NCBI GenBank assembly: GCA_015233015.1
Contig: JADFYO010000020.1
Coordinates: 1 to 55,306, forward strand
Direction: 5' to 3'
Origin: Nitrospirota bacterium
GTDB taxonomy: Bacteria; Nitrospirota; Thermodesulfovibrionia; Thermodesulfovibrionales; Magnetobacteriaceae
Length of the DNA stretch: 55,306 nucleotides
Part shown: positions 43,500-52,249 of the stretch, piece by piece
Layout of the letters: each line of letters begins with the position of its first letter
Numbering within the stretch: the stretch's first letter is position 1
Position numbers and translations under genes: made by a program
The notes under the pieces: generated by a model
What the model was told of the DNA's origin: nothing
Databases searched by the model: none
The model's input: only the letters and a program-made list of their open reading frames with translations

Positions 43500-46400
43500 A
43501 CGGTTTCAGCAAATACGTGATAGGGTTACTATCCTTCTGTCTGATCTCACTGTTTAGCTATTCCGTAGTCACCGCTGCCATCGTAACGGACGGCACTGTG
43601 GGCCAAAGCGGTGCGCTGACCGGCCCTAAGTACATCATACCGGAGTCTTTAGGGACAAAGGCCGGCAACAACCTGTTTCAGAGTTTCAGCATGTTTAATA
43701 TAAATACCAGTGAGAGCGCCACATTTACCGGAGCGTCAACTATAGGAAACATCATAGCCCGCGTGACCGGCGGTTCGTCGTCATCCATAGACGGCATGTT
43801 GAGCTGTAGCATTTCCGGGGCTAATCTCTATTTAATGAATCCTGCGGGTGTGATGTTTGGTAAAAACGCCACACTTGACTTAAAGGGGTCTTTTTATGTG
43901 ACAACCGCCGACTATTTAAAACTCTCTGACGGGGGAAGGTATGACGCAAAGACCCCGTCGAACTCGACATTAACCTCTGCCCCGCCGTCGGCCTTTGGAT
44001 TTCTGACGGGCAATCCCGCCGGTGCAACTGTAACCGGCGCCCTTCTTCAAGTACCCACGGGGAAGACGATTTCCATAGCGGCGGGAGATATTACCATAAC
44101 AAACGGTTACCTCTACGCCCCCGGCGGGCAGATAAATATAGCAAGCGTCGCGTCAACGGGTGAGGCATTAATGTCGTCGTCCGGCATAAATGCCGATGGA
44201 TTTTCATCGCTTGGCAAAATCAGCATAACGCAAACCGACTCAACCCGAAAAACAGTAAACGGCATTACACTTGGCAATCTTGACGTCAGCAACCAGTCGG
44301 GAGGCTCCGGCAGCATTTACATAAGAGGCGGGAAATTTGTTATTGATAATGGCTACATTTTTGCCGATACGTATGGGGATACCGACGGCGGCGGGATTAA
44401 TGTCAACGTAACCGGCGATATGAGCATTACAAATAGCGGGTTGATAGAGGCGGGTACAGCAGGAAAAGGCAATGCCGGCAGTATAAATATTGAAACCAAT
44501 AATTTAAGTCTTACTAGTTCCGGTAACATTAGTACTGCATCCTCCTCAGCTGCAGGCAGCGCCGGTGATATTACTATAAAGGCGTCAGATTCTATTACTA
44601 TAGATGGTTCAAACACAGAAATATATAGTGAAACAGACTACGGTAATGGTCACGCTGGCAGTATTAATATTGAAGGAAAGAATTTAAGTCTTACGAATTC
44701 CGGTGAAATTTTTACCGCAACCTTTGATAGTCCTGGCACCGCCGGCGGCATTTCGATAAAGGCCTCTGATACTATTAAAATAGGCAGTGGAAGTGCAATG
44801 ATATATAGTGCAACAGACTACGGTACAGGCAATGCAGGCGGCATAAATATTGAGACAAATAATTTGACACTTTCTAATACTGGCAGTATTAACACTTCGT
44901 CCATGTATAGTTCAGGAGCCGCTGGTAACATTGAGATAAAGGCTTCAGATACAATTAATATAGATGGTGGAAGTACAGCAATACTTAGTGAAACATTAGG
45001 CCAGGGCAATACCGGCGGCATTAGTATTGAAACAAAAAATTTAAGTCTGACTAATTCTGGTAAGATCAGCACTTTGGTCTTGACGGGAAGCACAGGAAAA
45101 GCTGGCGGCATTACTATAAAGGCGTCTGATACTATTGATTTGGATGGTAATAATACAAGAATATATAGTGGAACATCCGGTGCCGGTAATGCCGGCAATA
45201 TTTATATTCAAACCAATATTCTAAACCTTACTAATTCCGGTCAAATTGGTACTTCGGCGCAGTCAGCAACAAGCACAGGAACCGCCGGCGACGTAGCGAT
45301 ATACTCTTCGGATACTATTAATATAGACGGTGAAAGTGGAATATATAGTCAAACATATGGTAAAGGTCATGCCGGCGATATTAATATTGAAACAAAAGAT
45401 TTAAGTCTTACTAATGACGGTCAAATTACCAATTCGTCCTTGTCGGGAAGTACAGGCAATGCTGGCAGTATTACGATAAAGGCTTCTGATACTATTAAGA
45501 TAGACGGGTATTACGATAACTACTACAGTGGAATATATAGTCGAACATACGGTAAAGGCAATGCCGGCAGTATTTATATTGAAACAAAGAATTTAAATCT
45601 TACTAATTTTGGTGAAATTGATACTTCGGCATATAGCGGAAGCACAGGAAATGCCGGTGATATTGCGATAAAGGCATCGGATACTATTAAGTTAGACACA
45701 GCGGGGATACTTAGTGAAACATTCGGTGCCGGTAGTGCGGGCAGTATTAATATTGAAACAAAGGATTTAAGTTTCACTAATTTTGGTTATATCAGCACTT
45801 CGTCGGCAGGCACAGGCAACGCCGGCAGTATTAAAATAAAGGCGTCAGATACTATTAAGGTAGATGGTTATTACAACTACGGCGTAAGTATTTATTACAG
45901 TGCAATAGACAGTGGAGCTTATGGTGCAGGCAGCGCCGGCAGTATAACAATTGAGACGAAGAATTTAAGTATTACTAATGAAAGTCAAATCAACACTTCG
46001 TCGGCAGGCGCAGGAAGCGCCGGGGACATTACGATAAAGGCATCGGATTCTATTAAGATAGACGGTGAAAGCGGGATATATAGCGGTACATACGGTAAAG
46101 GAAACGCCGGCAGCATTAATATTGAAGCAACAAATTTAAGTCTTACTAATTCTGGTCAAATCAGCACCTCTGCCGCATCGGGAAGTTCGGGGAATGCAGG
46201 CAATATTACGATAAAGGCTTCGGATACCATTAATATTGCCGGCCACTACATTATCGACAACGATGTTTATACAAGTGAGATAGCAAGTCAAACAGCCGGT
46301 ACAGGAAATGCAGGCAATATAAATATTGAAACAAAAAATTTAAGCCTTAATGATGACGCTAAAATTAATACATCTGCTGTGCAGGGAAGCGCGGGTAATG

Positions 46401-47533
46401 CTGGCAGTATTACAATAAAGGCTTCGGATACTGTTAATATATCAGGCTACTACGCCGGCAGCGATGGTCTTTATGCAAGTGAGATAGTTAGTCAAACATA
46501 CGGCAAAGGTGATGCCGGCAGTATTAATATCGACACAAAATATTTAAGTATTACCAATATTGGTGGAATTAATACCTCTGCCCGCGAGGGAAGCACGGGC
46601 AATGGAGGAAGTATTACTATAAAGGCATCGGATTCTATTAATATCTCAGGCTATTACGCTGTCAGTGAGGGTGTTTATTCAACCGGAATACTTAGTGAGA
46701 CATCCGGTAAAGGAAACGCCGGCAGTATTAATATCGAAACAAATAATTTAAGTATTACTAATGACGGGTCAATTAGTACCTCCGCCCGCCTGGGAAGCAA
46801 GGGCAGCGGCGGCAATATTTCAATAAGGGCGTCAGATACTATTAATATTTCCGGTTATTACGACGCCGGCAACAATGGTATCTATCATAGTGGGGTAAGC
46901 AGCGAAACCGCTGGAAGCGGCAATGCCGGAGATATTACGGTTCAGAGCCGTAATCTTTATATTAGTGATTATGGATTAGTTACGGCTCAAAGCAGCGGCA
47001 CAGGCAGCGCCGGCAACATTACGGTTAAAGCATCTGACCTGCTTCAGATGAACAGCGGTTATATAGCGACATCCTCGAAATATACAACAGGGGGCAACAT
47101 TGATATAACCGCTAATGACATACGCCTTTACAATGACAGCGCCATAACCTCAAACGTAAGCAAGGGAAAGGACAAGGGCGGCAACATCACGATTTCGTCT
47201 GGTCTGCTCTGCGTCCTTGACGATAGCGCAATCTCCGCCGATGCGGACATCGGGTATGGCGGTGATATTACAATCAATGCCAGCACAGTGTTCCTCTGGA
47301 ATTTGGATAGGGCGCTGCACGCCTCCTCAACAATCAGCGGGCAAAGTGGGACAATCACTATACACTCACCGCTAACGGACATCTCCGGCTCTATGGTTGC
47401 TCTCACTCCAAGGTACCTGAACGCGGATAAGCTGCTTCCCGAAAGCTGTCAGGCCAGGAGGAAAAGCAAAGGTTCGTTTGTTATCAGAGGCTTGGGAAAT
47501 CTTCCCACGCACAACAGCATGTTTTCGTTTTGA
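43496..47533 (+). CDS. TpsA filamentous haemagglutinin-like exoprotein
   Basis: A 1345-residue two-partner-secretion exoprotein. A signal peptide (LLSFCLISLFSYSVVTAA) is followed by the TPS domain: IVTDGTVGQSGALTGPKYII, SFSMFNINTSESATFTG, and NPAGVMFG, the NPNGI-type motif. Residues about 320-1140 contain thirteen imperfect 57-70-residue repeats of the form GNAGSINIETKNLSLTNSG...GSAGDITIKASDTI, each predicting turns of a right-handed beta-helix. A fourteenth partial copy follows. The C-terminus ends with the conserved cyanobacteria-like cap ESCQARRKSKGSFVIRGLG. No toxin (CdiA-CT), anchor or protease domain is present. TpsB is encoded on the opposite strand at 50401-52116, with the subtilisin between them. 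Confidence 0.93.
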   Translation: MNGFSKYVIGLLSFCLISLFSYSVVTAAIVTDGTVGQSGALTGPKYIIPESLGTKAGNNLFQSFSMFNINTSESATFTGASTIGNIIARVTGGSSSSIDGMLSCSISGANLYLMNPAGVMFGKNATLDLKGSFYVTTADYLKLSDGGRYDAKTPSNSTLTSAPPSAFGFLTGNPAGATVTGALLQVPTGKTISIAAGDITITNGYLYAPGGQINIASVASTGEALMSSSGINADGFSSLGKISITQTDSTRKTVNGITLGNLDVSNQSGGSGSIYIRGGKFVIDNGYIFADTYGDTDGGGINVNVTGDMSITNSGLIEAGTAGKGNAGSINIETNNLSLTSSGNISTASSSAAGSAGDITIKASDSITIDGSNTEIYSETDYGNGHAGSINIEGKNLSLTNSGEIFTATFDSPGTAGGISIKASDTIKIGSGSAMIYSATDYGTGNAGGINIETNNLTLSNTGSINTSSMYSSGAAGNIEIKASDTINIDGGSTAILSETLGQGNTGGISIETKNLSLTNSGKISTLVLTGSTGKAGGITIKASDTIDLDGNNTRIYSGTSGAGNAGNIYIQTNILNLTNSGQIGTSAQSATSTGTAGDVAIYSSDTINIDGESGIYSQTYGKGHAGDINIETKDLSLTNDGQITNSSLSGSTGNAGSITIKASDTIKIDGYYDNYYSGIYSRTYGKGNAGSIYIETKNLNLTNFGEIDTSAYSGSTGNAGDIAIKASDTIKLDTAGILSETFGAGSAGSINIETKDLSFTNFGYISTSSAGTGNAGSIKIKASDTIKVDGYYNYGVSIYYSAIDSGAYGAGSAGSITIETKNLSITNESQINTSSAGAGSAGDITIKASDSIKIDGESGIYSGTYGKGNAGSINIEATNLSLTNSGQISTSAASGSSGNAGNITIKASDTINIAGHYIIDNDVYTSEIASQTAGTGNAGNINIETKNLSLNDDAKINTSAVQGSAGNAGSITIKASDTVNISGYYAGSDGLYASEIVSQTYGKGDAGSINIDTKYLSITNIGGINTSAREGSTGNGGSITIKASDSINISGYYAVSEGVYSTGILSETSGKGNAGSINIETNNLSITNDGSISTSARLGSKGSGGNISIRASDTINISGYYDAGNNGIYHSGVSSETAGSGNAGDITVQSRNLYISDYGLVTAQSSGTGSAGNITVKASDLLQMNSGYIATSSKYTTGGNIDITANDIRLYNDSAITSNVSKGKDKGGNITISSGLLCVLDDSAISADADIGYGGDITINASTVFLWNLDRALHASSTISGQSGTITIHSPLTDISGSMVALTPRYLNADKLLPESCQARRKSKGSFVIRGLGNLPTHNSMFSF
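44461..46920 (+). repeat. Thirteen tandem repeats in the TpsA gene
   Basis: Thirteen consecutive, in-frame units of about 174-205 bases encode the beta-helix repeats. Each begins near GGCAATGCCGGCAGTATTAA and contains ATAAAGGCGTCAGATACTAT-like stretches. Conserved codons are nearly identical between units, while the loop between repeats changes (for example YYDNYYSG, YYAGSDGLYA, YYAVSEGVYS). Identity at DNA level invites recombination and variation in copy number. Confidence 0.85.
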
Positions 47534-47574
47534 TTATGATGATGTGTAATGACCAAAGAAGTATTGAAACTATT

Positions 47575-47790
47575 TCATCTGCCCTGAAGTGCTAAGTCCT
47601 CTAAAGTTATTTTCCTGAACACTTCTTTGTTCCCAACACGCGTTACAGCATCTAAAATCTCTATCCCGGCAATGCGCCCCTCCATGTCGTAATCAACGGC
47701 AATACCCTCTGCCACATGTTCCGTTGTGACCGTAGTCTCTATAAAACGTATATAAAGGGCATCTACTTCCGAATCATAAGTTATTCTCAT
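47575..47790 (-). CDS. DUF2283 family small protein
   Basis: The 71-residue product has the complete DUF2283 pattern: ITYDSEVDALYIRF at the start, TEHVAEGIAVDYDMEGRIAG in the middle, and IEILDAVTRVG near the C-terminus. DUF2283 genes usually travel with DUF4258 genes as a putative toxin-antitoxin pair in which this protein would be the antitoxin; biochemical proof is limited. It shares one base with the upstream DUF4258 stop (TAATG). Confidence 0.88.
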   Translation of the reverse strand: MRITYDSEVDALYIRFIETTVTTEHVAEGIAVDYDMEGRIAGIEILDAVTRVGNKEVFRKITLEDLALQGR

Positions 47791-48059
47791 TACTTCACCT
47801 CTTCGTTAAAATAATAAGCATAGACAGTGATAACAACTATTTCAGTTTCTTCTTCAACGAATACCGGTTTTACCTGCTTATATGAATAATACTTCTTATT
47901 CCATTCGTTCTGGAAATAAAAATTCTTAGTTGCCTGAAGTCTTCCTTTCTTAGCGAATTCCCATGATGAGGCGATAATGGCCTCAAATACCTCTCCCTCT
48001 TCGATCCCTCTATAATACAACTGTTCCCTGGCGTGCATTGATAGTCTAATCGGCTTCAT
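47790..48059 (-). CDS. DUF4258 family protein (RelE-like fold suspected)
   Basis: The 89-residue protein begins IRLSMHAREQLYYRGIEEGE, the DUF4258 start in which a His precedes an arginine-rich helix. EVFEAIIASSWEFAKKGRLQ, VKPVFVEEETEIVVITVYAYYF and a C-terminal acidic tail follow. The strand order resembles RelE/ParE-like toxins, and the partner DUF2283 gene follows with a one-base overlap. It is probably a translation-targeting or related small toxin. It lies between the TpsA gene end and the subtilisin gene, both of which converge on it. Confidence 0.82.
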   Translation of the reverse strand: MKPIRLSMHAREQLYYRGIEEGEVFEAIIASSWEFAKKGRLQATKNFYFQNEWNKKYYSYKQVKPVFVEEETEIVVITVYAYYFNEEVK

Positions 48060-48218
48060 GGTTACTATCTCTATTATAATCGGAAATACATATTTTTGTC
48101 TGAATTAAATTTTCGTACTCTATCCCACAGCATAAAGAACTCTCTGTCGATACACTCCGGGCCTTGATACGAAACGCTGGTTTGACTATTGATGATTTCC
48201 TGAAAATACTGTGATACT

Positions 48219-50351
48219 TTATCTCCAGCTTACCCCGAAAGGGTACCAAGTGCCGTTATAATAAGTGTACATATAACCATCAGTCCAGGCCACAAGAGCT
48301 GCTCCGTTGTTATACCACTGGTAGTAGTACGTTACTGAGCCGGATGTTCCTGCGCCTATGCCGCCGGATGCTGAGCCAAACCATGAAGCATATTGATTAT
48401 AGATGGAGGTAATCTTCGTAGCTGCATAACCAAAAGTTTTCCATGTTATATTTAAACTGGACAACTGGCCATTATAATACACGTACAGATTTCCATCTGT
48501 TCCGGTTACAAGATAAGCGCCATTGGTATATAATTGGTAATAGGCTACCCATGATGTTCCCGTCTGTATGCTCCCTGAAGTGGAGCCGAACCACGAGGCA
48601 TATTGGCTGTAGATTGCGTTAAATGCCGCAGCGGCGGCGTCACTGTCCGGCATGATTGATGATGTAAATGTTACGGTTACGCTTTTTGCGGCTGACATCG
48701 TGATAGTACATTGAGAACCGCTTGTCGAATCACACCCCGACCAACTCGAAAAAGAAGAACCGGAGGTGGCCGCCGCGGTCAGCGTTACAGACGTTCCCGA
48801 TGTATATGATGCCGTGCCGGTGCTGCCGCTCCAGCTGAGGGTTCCGCTTGACGCCGTTACGGTACCGGAACCAGTGCCGGATTTTGTTACACTTAAACTA
48901 TAGGAGGTAACTGTTAACGCGCTTAACGCCGCGTCCACCTGAATCCGGGATTTCGTTATATTATCACGGGCGTCCGTTATTGAAACTCCGGTGCTTGACA
49001 AGGCACTCAGAATATTCGTAACAGACGCTGTTGGCTTCGACTGCTTCAGCACTGCCCAGGCGCCGGTCACATGCGGGGCAGCCATCGAGGTTCCATCCCA
49101 TGTAGCATATTGGCCGTTAGGTACTGACGAAAGAATTGAGGACCCCGGGGCCAGCAAACTTAAAAAACTCGCACTGTTCGAATATGATGCGACCACGTCC
49201 GAACTGTCCGTTGCGCCAACGCTGACAGCCGACGAAATACATCCCGGAAAGGCTATCCCATTTGTATAACCATCATTACCCGAGGAAATAACCGTTGCAA
49301 TGCCGGCGGAACGAAGGTTATCTACAGCCGACTTATAACTGGAATTCTCGTTGTCACAATTAGAAGTGTACTTACCACCGCCAATGCTCATGTTTATGGA
49401 AGCAATCGAATAGGTACTCTTTAAAGCGTAAACCCTTTCCAGCCCTTTGATTTGATCGGAGTCATAAGACAGCACGCAAGGAGTTTTTCCACTGCAACCG
49501 TTCGTACTGTTGTCGTCAAATCGTGAAAACACCTGAATAGCTATAATATTTGCCCCTTTGGCAACACCGGATGATTGGCCGGTATTTTGCCCTGCCGCAA
49601 TACCTGCCACATGCGTTCCATGGTCGCATTTTCCAGATGGACAATTCCCCACATATGGCATCGCACAACCGCTCGATGTTAAGTCAGTTCCTGCGCCCGC
49701 ACAAATAGAAGAGGCGTACGATGCCGGATAGTAAGACGAGTAGCAAGCCTCGGAGACAACCTTACCTGTGAGAATTGGATGCGTTTTATCAACTCCGGTG
49801 TCAAGTATCGCCACTGTGTAACCTGTGCCATCATACCCGCTTGACCATGCGGTAGGGGCGCCGACTTTTGTGATATTCCAATTGACCTGTGTAGGGCGAG
49901 ATAGTTTATCTTCCTCGACAGAGATTACCTCCGCAATGGAAATCAAGGTGTCAAGAGCGTCCCTGTCAACCGTCATTGCGATATGAGGTATGTACTTGTA
50001 CTTGTAATAAGAGATGATATTGACCTGGGAGAGCTGCCCAATTACGGCTTCCTGCGCCCGTGAAATCGCTCTCGTCTGCTCATCGGACTCCACGGAGGAT
50101 AAGCTTCCCATCGGACGAAACGAGACGTCAAGTTTTACGATAACCCTGACAGAACCTTTACTATCTGCCTGCGAGGCCAGTTTTTCATATCCACCCCCGG
50201 ATACTATCTTGCTTTTCGGCGAAGACCGCAGCTCACCCGCAGATACACTTATAGGCACTATCGCGCTAAAGCAAAGGACAGCCAAAAACAACACTGAGAC
50301 TACATGCTTAAACAGTCCCCTACTCCTCATATTCGACATTACTGACACCAT
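48219..50351 (-). CDS. Secreted subtilisin-like serine protease (S8) with C-terminal repeats
   Basis: The 710-residue preproenzyme has a signal peptide (residues 16-38, ending VSVSAG). An inhibitor-I9-type propeptide follows (VRVIVKLDVSFRP; IPHIAMTVDRDALDTLIS), then a full S8 catalytic domain: D184 in AILDTGVDKTHP, H244 in DHGTHVAGIAAG, oxyanion N359 in ISSGNDG and S422 in DGTSMAAPHVTGAW. The tail has an InlB/Listeria-type divergent repeat (SGTGSGTVTASSG to CTITMSAAKSVTVTF) and two ~65-residue repeats starting YNQYASWFGSASG and IYSQYASWFGST. It is probably exported and active. It lies between the TpsA and TpsB genes and could process TpsA or CHAT-linked substrates; that is inference. Confidence 0.93.
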   Translation of the reverse strand: MVSVMSNMRSRGLFKHVVSVLFLAVLCFSAIVPISVSAGELRSSPKSKIVSGGGYEKLASQADSKGSVRVIVKLDVSFRPMGSLSSVESDEQTRAISRAQEAVIGQLSQVNIISYYKYKYIPHIAMTVDRDALDTLISIAEVISVEEDKLSRPTQVNWNITKVGAPTAWSSGYDGTGYTVAILDTGVDKTHPILTGKVVSEACYSSYYPASYASSICAGAGTDLTSSGCAMPYVGNCPSGKCDHGTHVAGIAAGQNTGQSSGVAKGANIIAIQVFSRFDDNSTNGCSGKTPCVLSYDSDQIKGLERVYALKSTYSIASINMSIGGGKYTSNCDNENSSYKSAVDNLRSAGIATVISSGNDGYTNGIAFPGCISSAVSVGATDSSDVVASYSNSASFLSLLAPGSSILSSVPNGQYATWDGTSMAAPHVTGAWAVLKQSKPTASVTNILSALSSTGVSITDARDNITKSRIQVDAALSALTVTSYSLSVTKSGTGSGTVTASSGTLSWSGSTGTASYTSGTSVTLTAAATSGSSFSSWSGCDSTSGSQCTITMSAAKSVTVTFTSSIMPDSDAAAAAFNAIYSQYASWFGSTSGSIQTGTSWVAYYQLYTNGAYLVTGTDGNLYVYYNGQLSSLNITWKTFGYAATKITSIYNQYASWFGSASGGIGAGTSGSVTYYYQWYNNGAALVAWTDGYMYTYYNGTWYPFGVSWR

Positions 50352-50400
50352 GCTACCCCCAACAAAAAAAAATACAAAATCGTGAAACGATTTAACATTT

Positions 50401-52116
50401 TTAAAACACCTGCGTGGTTAACTTGAAATATATGCTTTTGTCCTGCAGGTCTTTATCTGTGACACTTATGTTTCTGAATGGGTGGGCACCGTAGATTTGA
50501 AATAGTATCTTATCAGTTACCGCCCATCTTATTCCAACTCCCGTGCCCGCTATGCCTCTTGGGTCTGGCGTTTCACTTTTTGTATTCCATGAATAGCCAT
50601 AATCAAAAAACGGTACAAGCTGCACTATCTCCGGCCTTGCCCCTGAGCCGTAAACAGGGACGCGAAACTCTAACGAGGAAAAAATACCGTTATCCCTGAC
50701 CAGTACGTTTTGCCTGTATCCCCTGACGCTGTCCATGCCGCCAACTGAGAATTTCTCTAACGGCAACAGGGGGTCTTTCGAATACTGAGCGTCTGTGCGG
50801 AAAACTACCTGGTTTAACGTACCAAAGAGCCGCTCTATCCACTGAAACTGCCCAAGCCACGAGATAAACTTACCGTCCGGGCCGCTTTCGGTCATTGTCG
50901 AGTTAAACGCGTCCACACCCGCGCTTATCGTTGAACGGGCGGCTATCACACGGGTCTGGCTCCTCTGCGACCATTCCTGAAATGCCCTCAGCACGAATAT
51001 ATTTGTCCTGCCGTCGCTTATCCCCTCGGTAAAGGAAAAACTCCGGCCAAGCAGAAATGTCTCAGAAAACCTCAAATCAGCAGTTACCCCAAGGTTGTAC
51101 TCCGTAGCCGTAGTCTTATAAAACGGGCGGAACAGGGTCATGCCTAATGACCTCGCCCGGCTCTTTATATCAAGGTTCTTAAACGGGTCTTCCAGAACGA
51201 TTGTCTCGTTTTGCCTGTAATTTACCTTTAACGTGGTATCGTCAACACTCAGCGGTATCGAATACTCCGCCAACCCGTCCATCAATCCCTTTGTGTATGT
51301 AAAACTCCCGCGTATAACGTCCCCACGTCCGGTCAGGTTCCTGTAGGCGGCAAAGACATCACCGCCGAATGAGCCTATGCTTGGTGAATGGTCATTGCTG
51401 CCTTCGATGATTAGTGTAAATGGAGAGGCCTCCTCCATTGAAACCTTTAACGTGCTTTCACCAGCCCTCAAGCCGGGGATAAGTTCGGCATTCAGCCTCT
51501 GAATCATCGGGTTTTGAAGCATTATTTGAAGGCCCTGCTGAAGTTCGTTCACATTTAAATACGTACCGGTGTAATGTCTCAGCTTATTTCTTATATAGTC
51601 CGGGCTGAATCCTTTATTGCCCTCGACTTCTATGTCCGTAAGCCTGCCCTCGACGGCCACAAGGACTAATTCGCCGTTTTCTACTTTCTGGTCGGGAATT
51701 ACCACGCCGGAATTAATGAAGCCGTGCTTGATGTAATATTCAGTCAGGGCGCGCCGGAGCTGCTCCAGTTCCATATAGCTTATCTCTCTGCCGGTATAAT
51801 TACTTGTTATCTCGCGCAGCTCATCGTCTTTAAAGACCGTATTGCCGGTGATTGTAATCTTATTAATATACACGGTAACCGCTAAACTCAGGCCTTCCTC
51901 TTTTACCTCTGGCAGTTCCAGAAGTGTGATATCCGGGGTGGTCTTTTCAGGTCTCAGTTCGGGGAGAGGAGCTAACTGCATATTTTGTTGAGTTGACGGG
52001 TCAACACTATGTAGAAAATGGTCTGAGTATGTCTCTGCAAATACTATATGCGGCATCATAACAGCTGAAATGAATGAAGATACAACTGCCGCTATTATAG
52101 CTCTTCCCGCTGCCAT
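50401..52116 (-). CDS. TpsB/ShlB-FhaC family outer-membrane transporter
   Basis: The 571-residue protein is the two-partner secretion pore. A signal peptide (residues 4-26) and a linker precede POTRA domains: VYINKITITGNTVFKDDELR, then YIKHGFINSGVVIPDQKVEN and LVAVEGRLTDIEVEGNKGF. A 16-strand barrel follows, ending QIYGAHPFRNIS and FKLTTQVF, with an aromatic C-terminal residue. The barrel carries the VRGY motif in GGMDSVRGYRQN, which marks lid loop L6 and the TPS secretion site. It should export the TpsA protein encoded at 43496-47533. It diverges from the CHASE2 cyclase gene, sharing a 133-base promoter region. Confidence 0.95.
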   Translation of the reverse strand: MAAGRAIIAAVVSSFISAVMMPHIVFAETYSDHFLHSVDPSTQQNMQLAPLPELRPEKTTPDITLLELPEVKEEGLSLAVTVYINKITITGNTVFKDDELREITSNYTGREISYMELEQLRRALTEYYIKHGFINSGVVIPDQKVENGELVLVAVEGRLTDIEVEGNKGFSPDYIRNKLRHYTGTYLNVNELQQGLQIMLQNPMIQRLNAELIPGLRAGESTLKVSMEEASPFTLIIEGSNDHSPSIGSFGGDVFAAYRNLTGRGDVIRGSFTYTKGLMDGLAEYSIPLSVDDTTLKVNYRQNETIVLEDPFKNLDIKSRARSLGMTLFRPFYKTTATEYNLGVTADLRFSETFLLGRSFSFTEGISDGRTNIFVLRAFQEWSQRSQTRVIAARSTISAGVDAFNSTMTESGPDGKFISWLGQFQWIERLFGTLNQVVFRTDAQYSKDPLLPLEKFSVGGMDSVRGYRQNVLVRDNGIFSSLEFRVPVYGSGARPEIVQLVPFFDYGYSWNTKSETPDPRGIAGTGVGIRWAVTDKILFQIYGAHPFRNISVTDKDLQDKSIYFKLTTQVF

Positions 52117-52249
52117 CAGAAACGCCAGACCCCTTTCATGTGTGATAGTATAAAATATAACTCGTGTTCAATACAATATTTATTCGAATTAGGATGGGTT
52201 TAACACCCTGGTCTGGCAGTTTAATTAGTGTTTTATGATATAATCTTCC

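Noticed and set aside
43496-47533. Contact-dependent inhibition CdiA protein
   Set aside because: No toxin tip domain or VENN-type motif at the C-terminus, and no immunity gene follows; the C-terminus matches the cyanobacteria-like haemagglutinin cap.
48046-48249. Open frame of 67 codons on the minus strand
   Set aside because: It overlaps the ends of two well-supported genes (DUF4258 and subtilisin), has no conserved motif and no good start.
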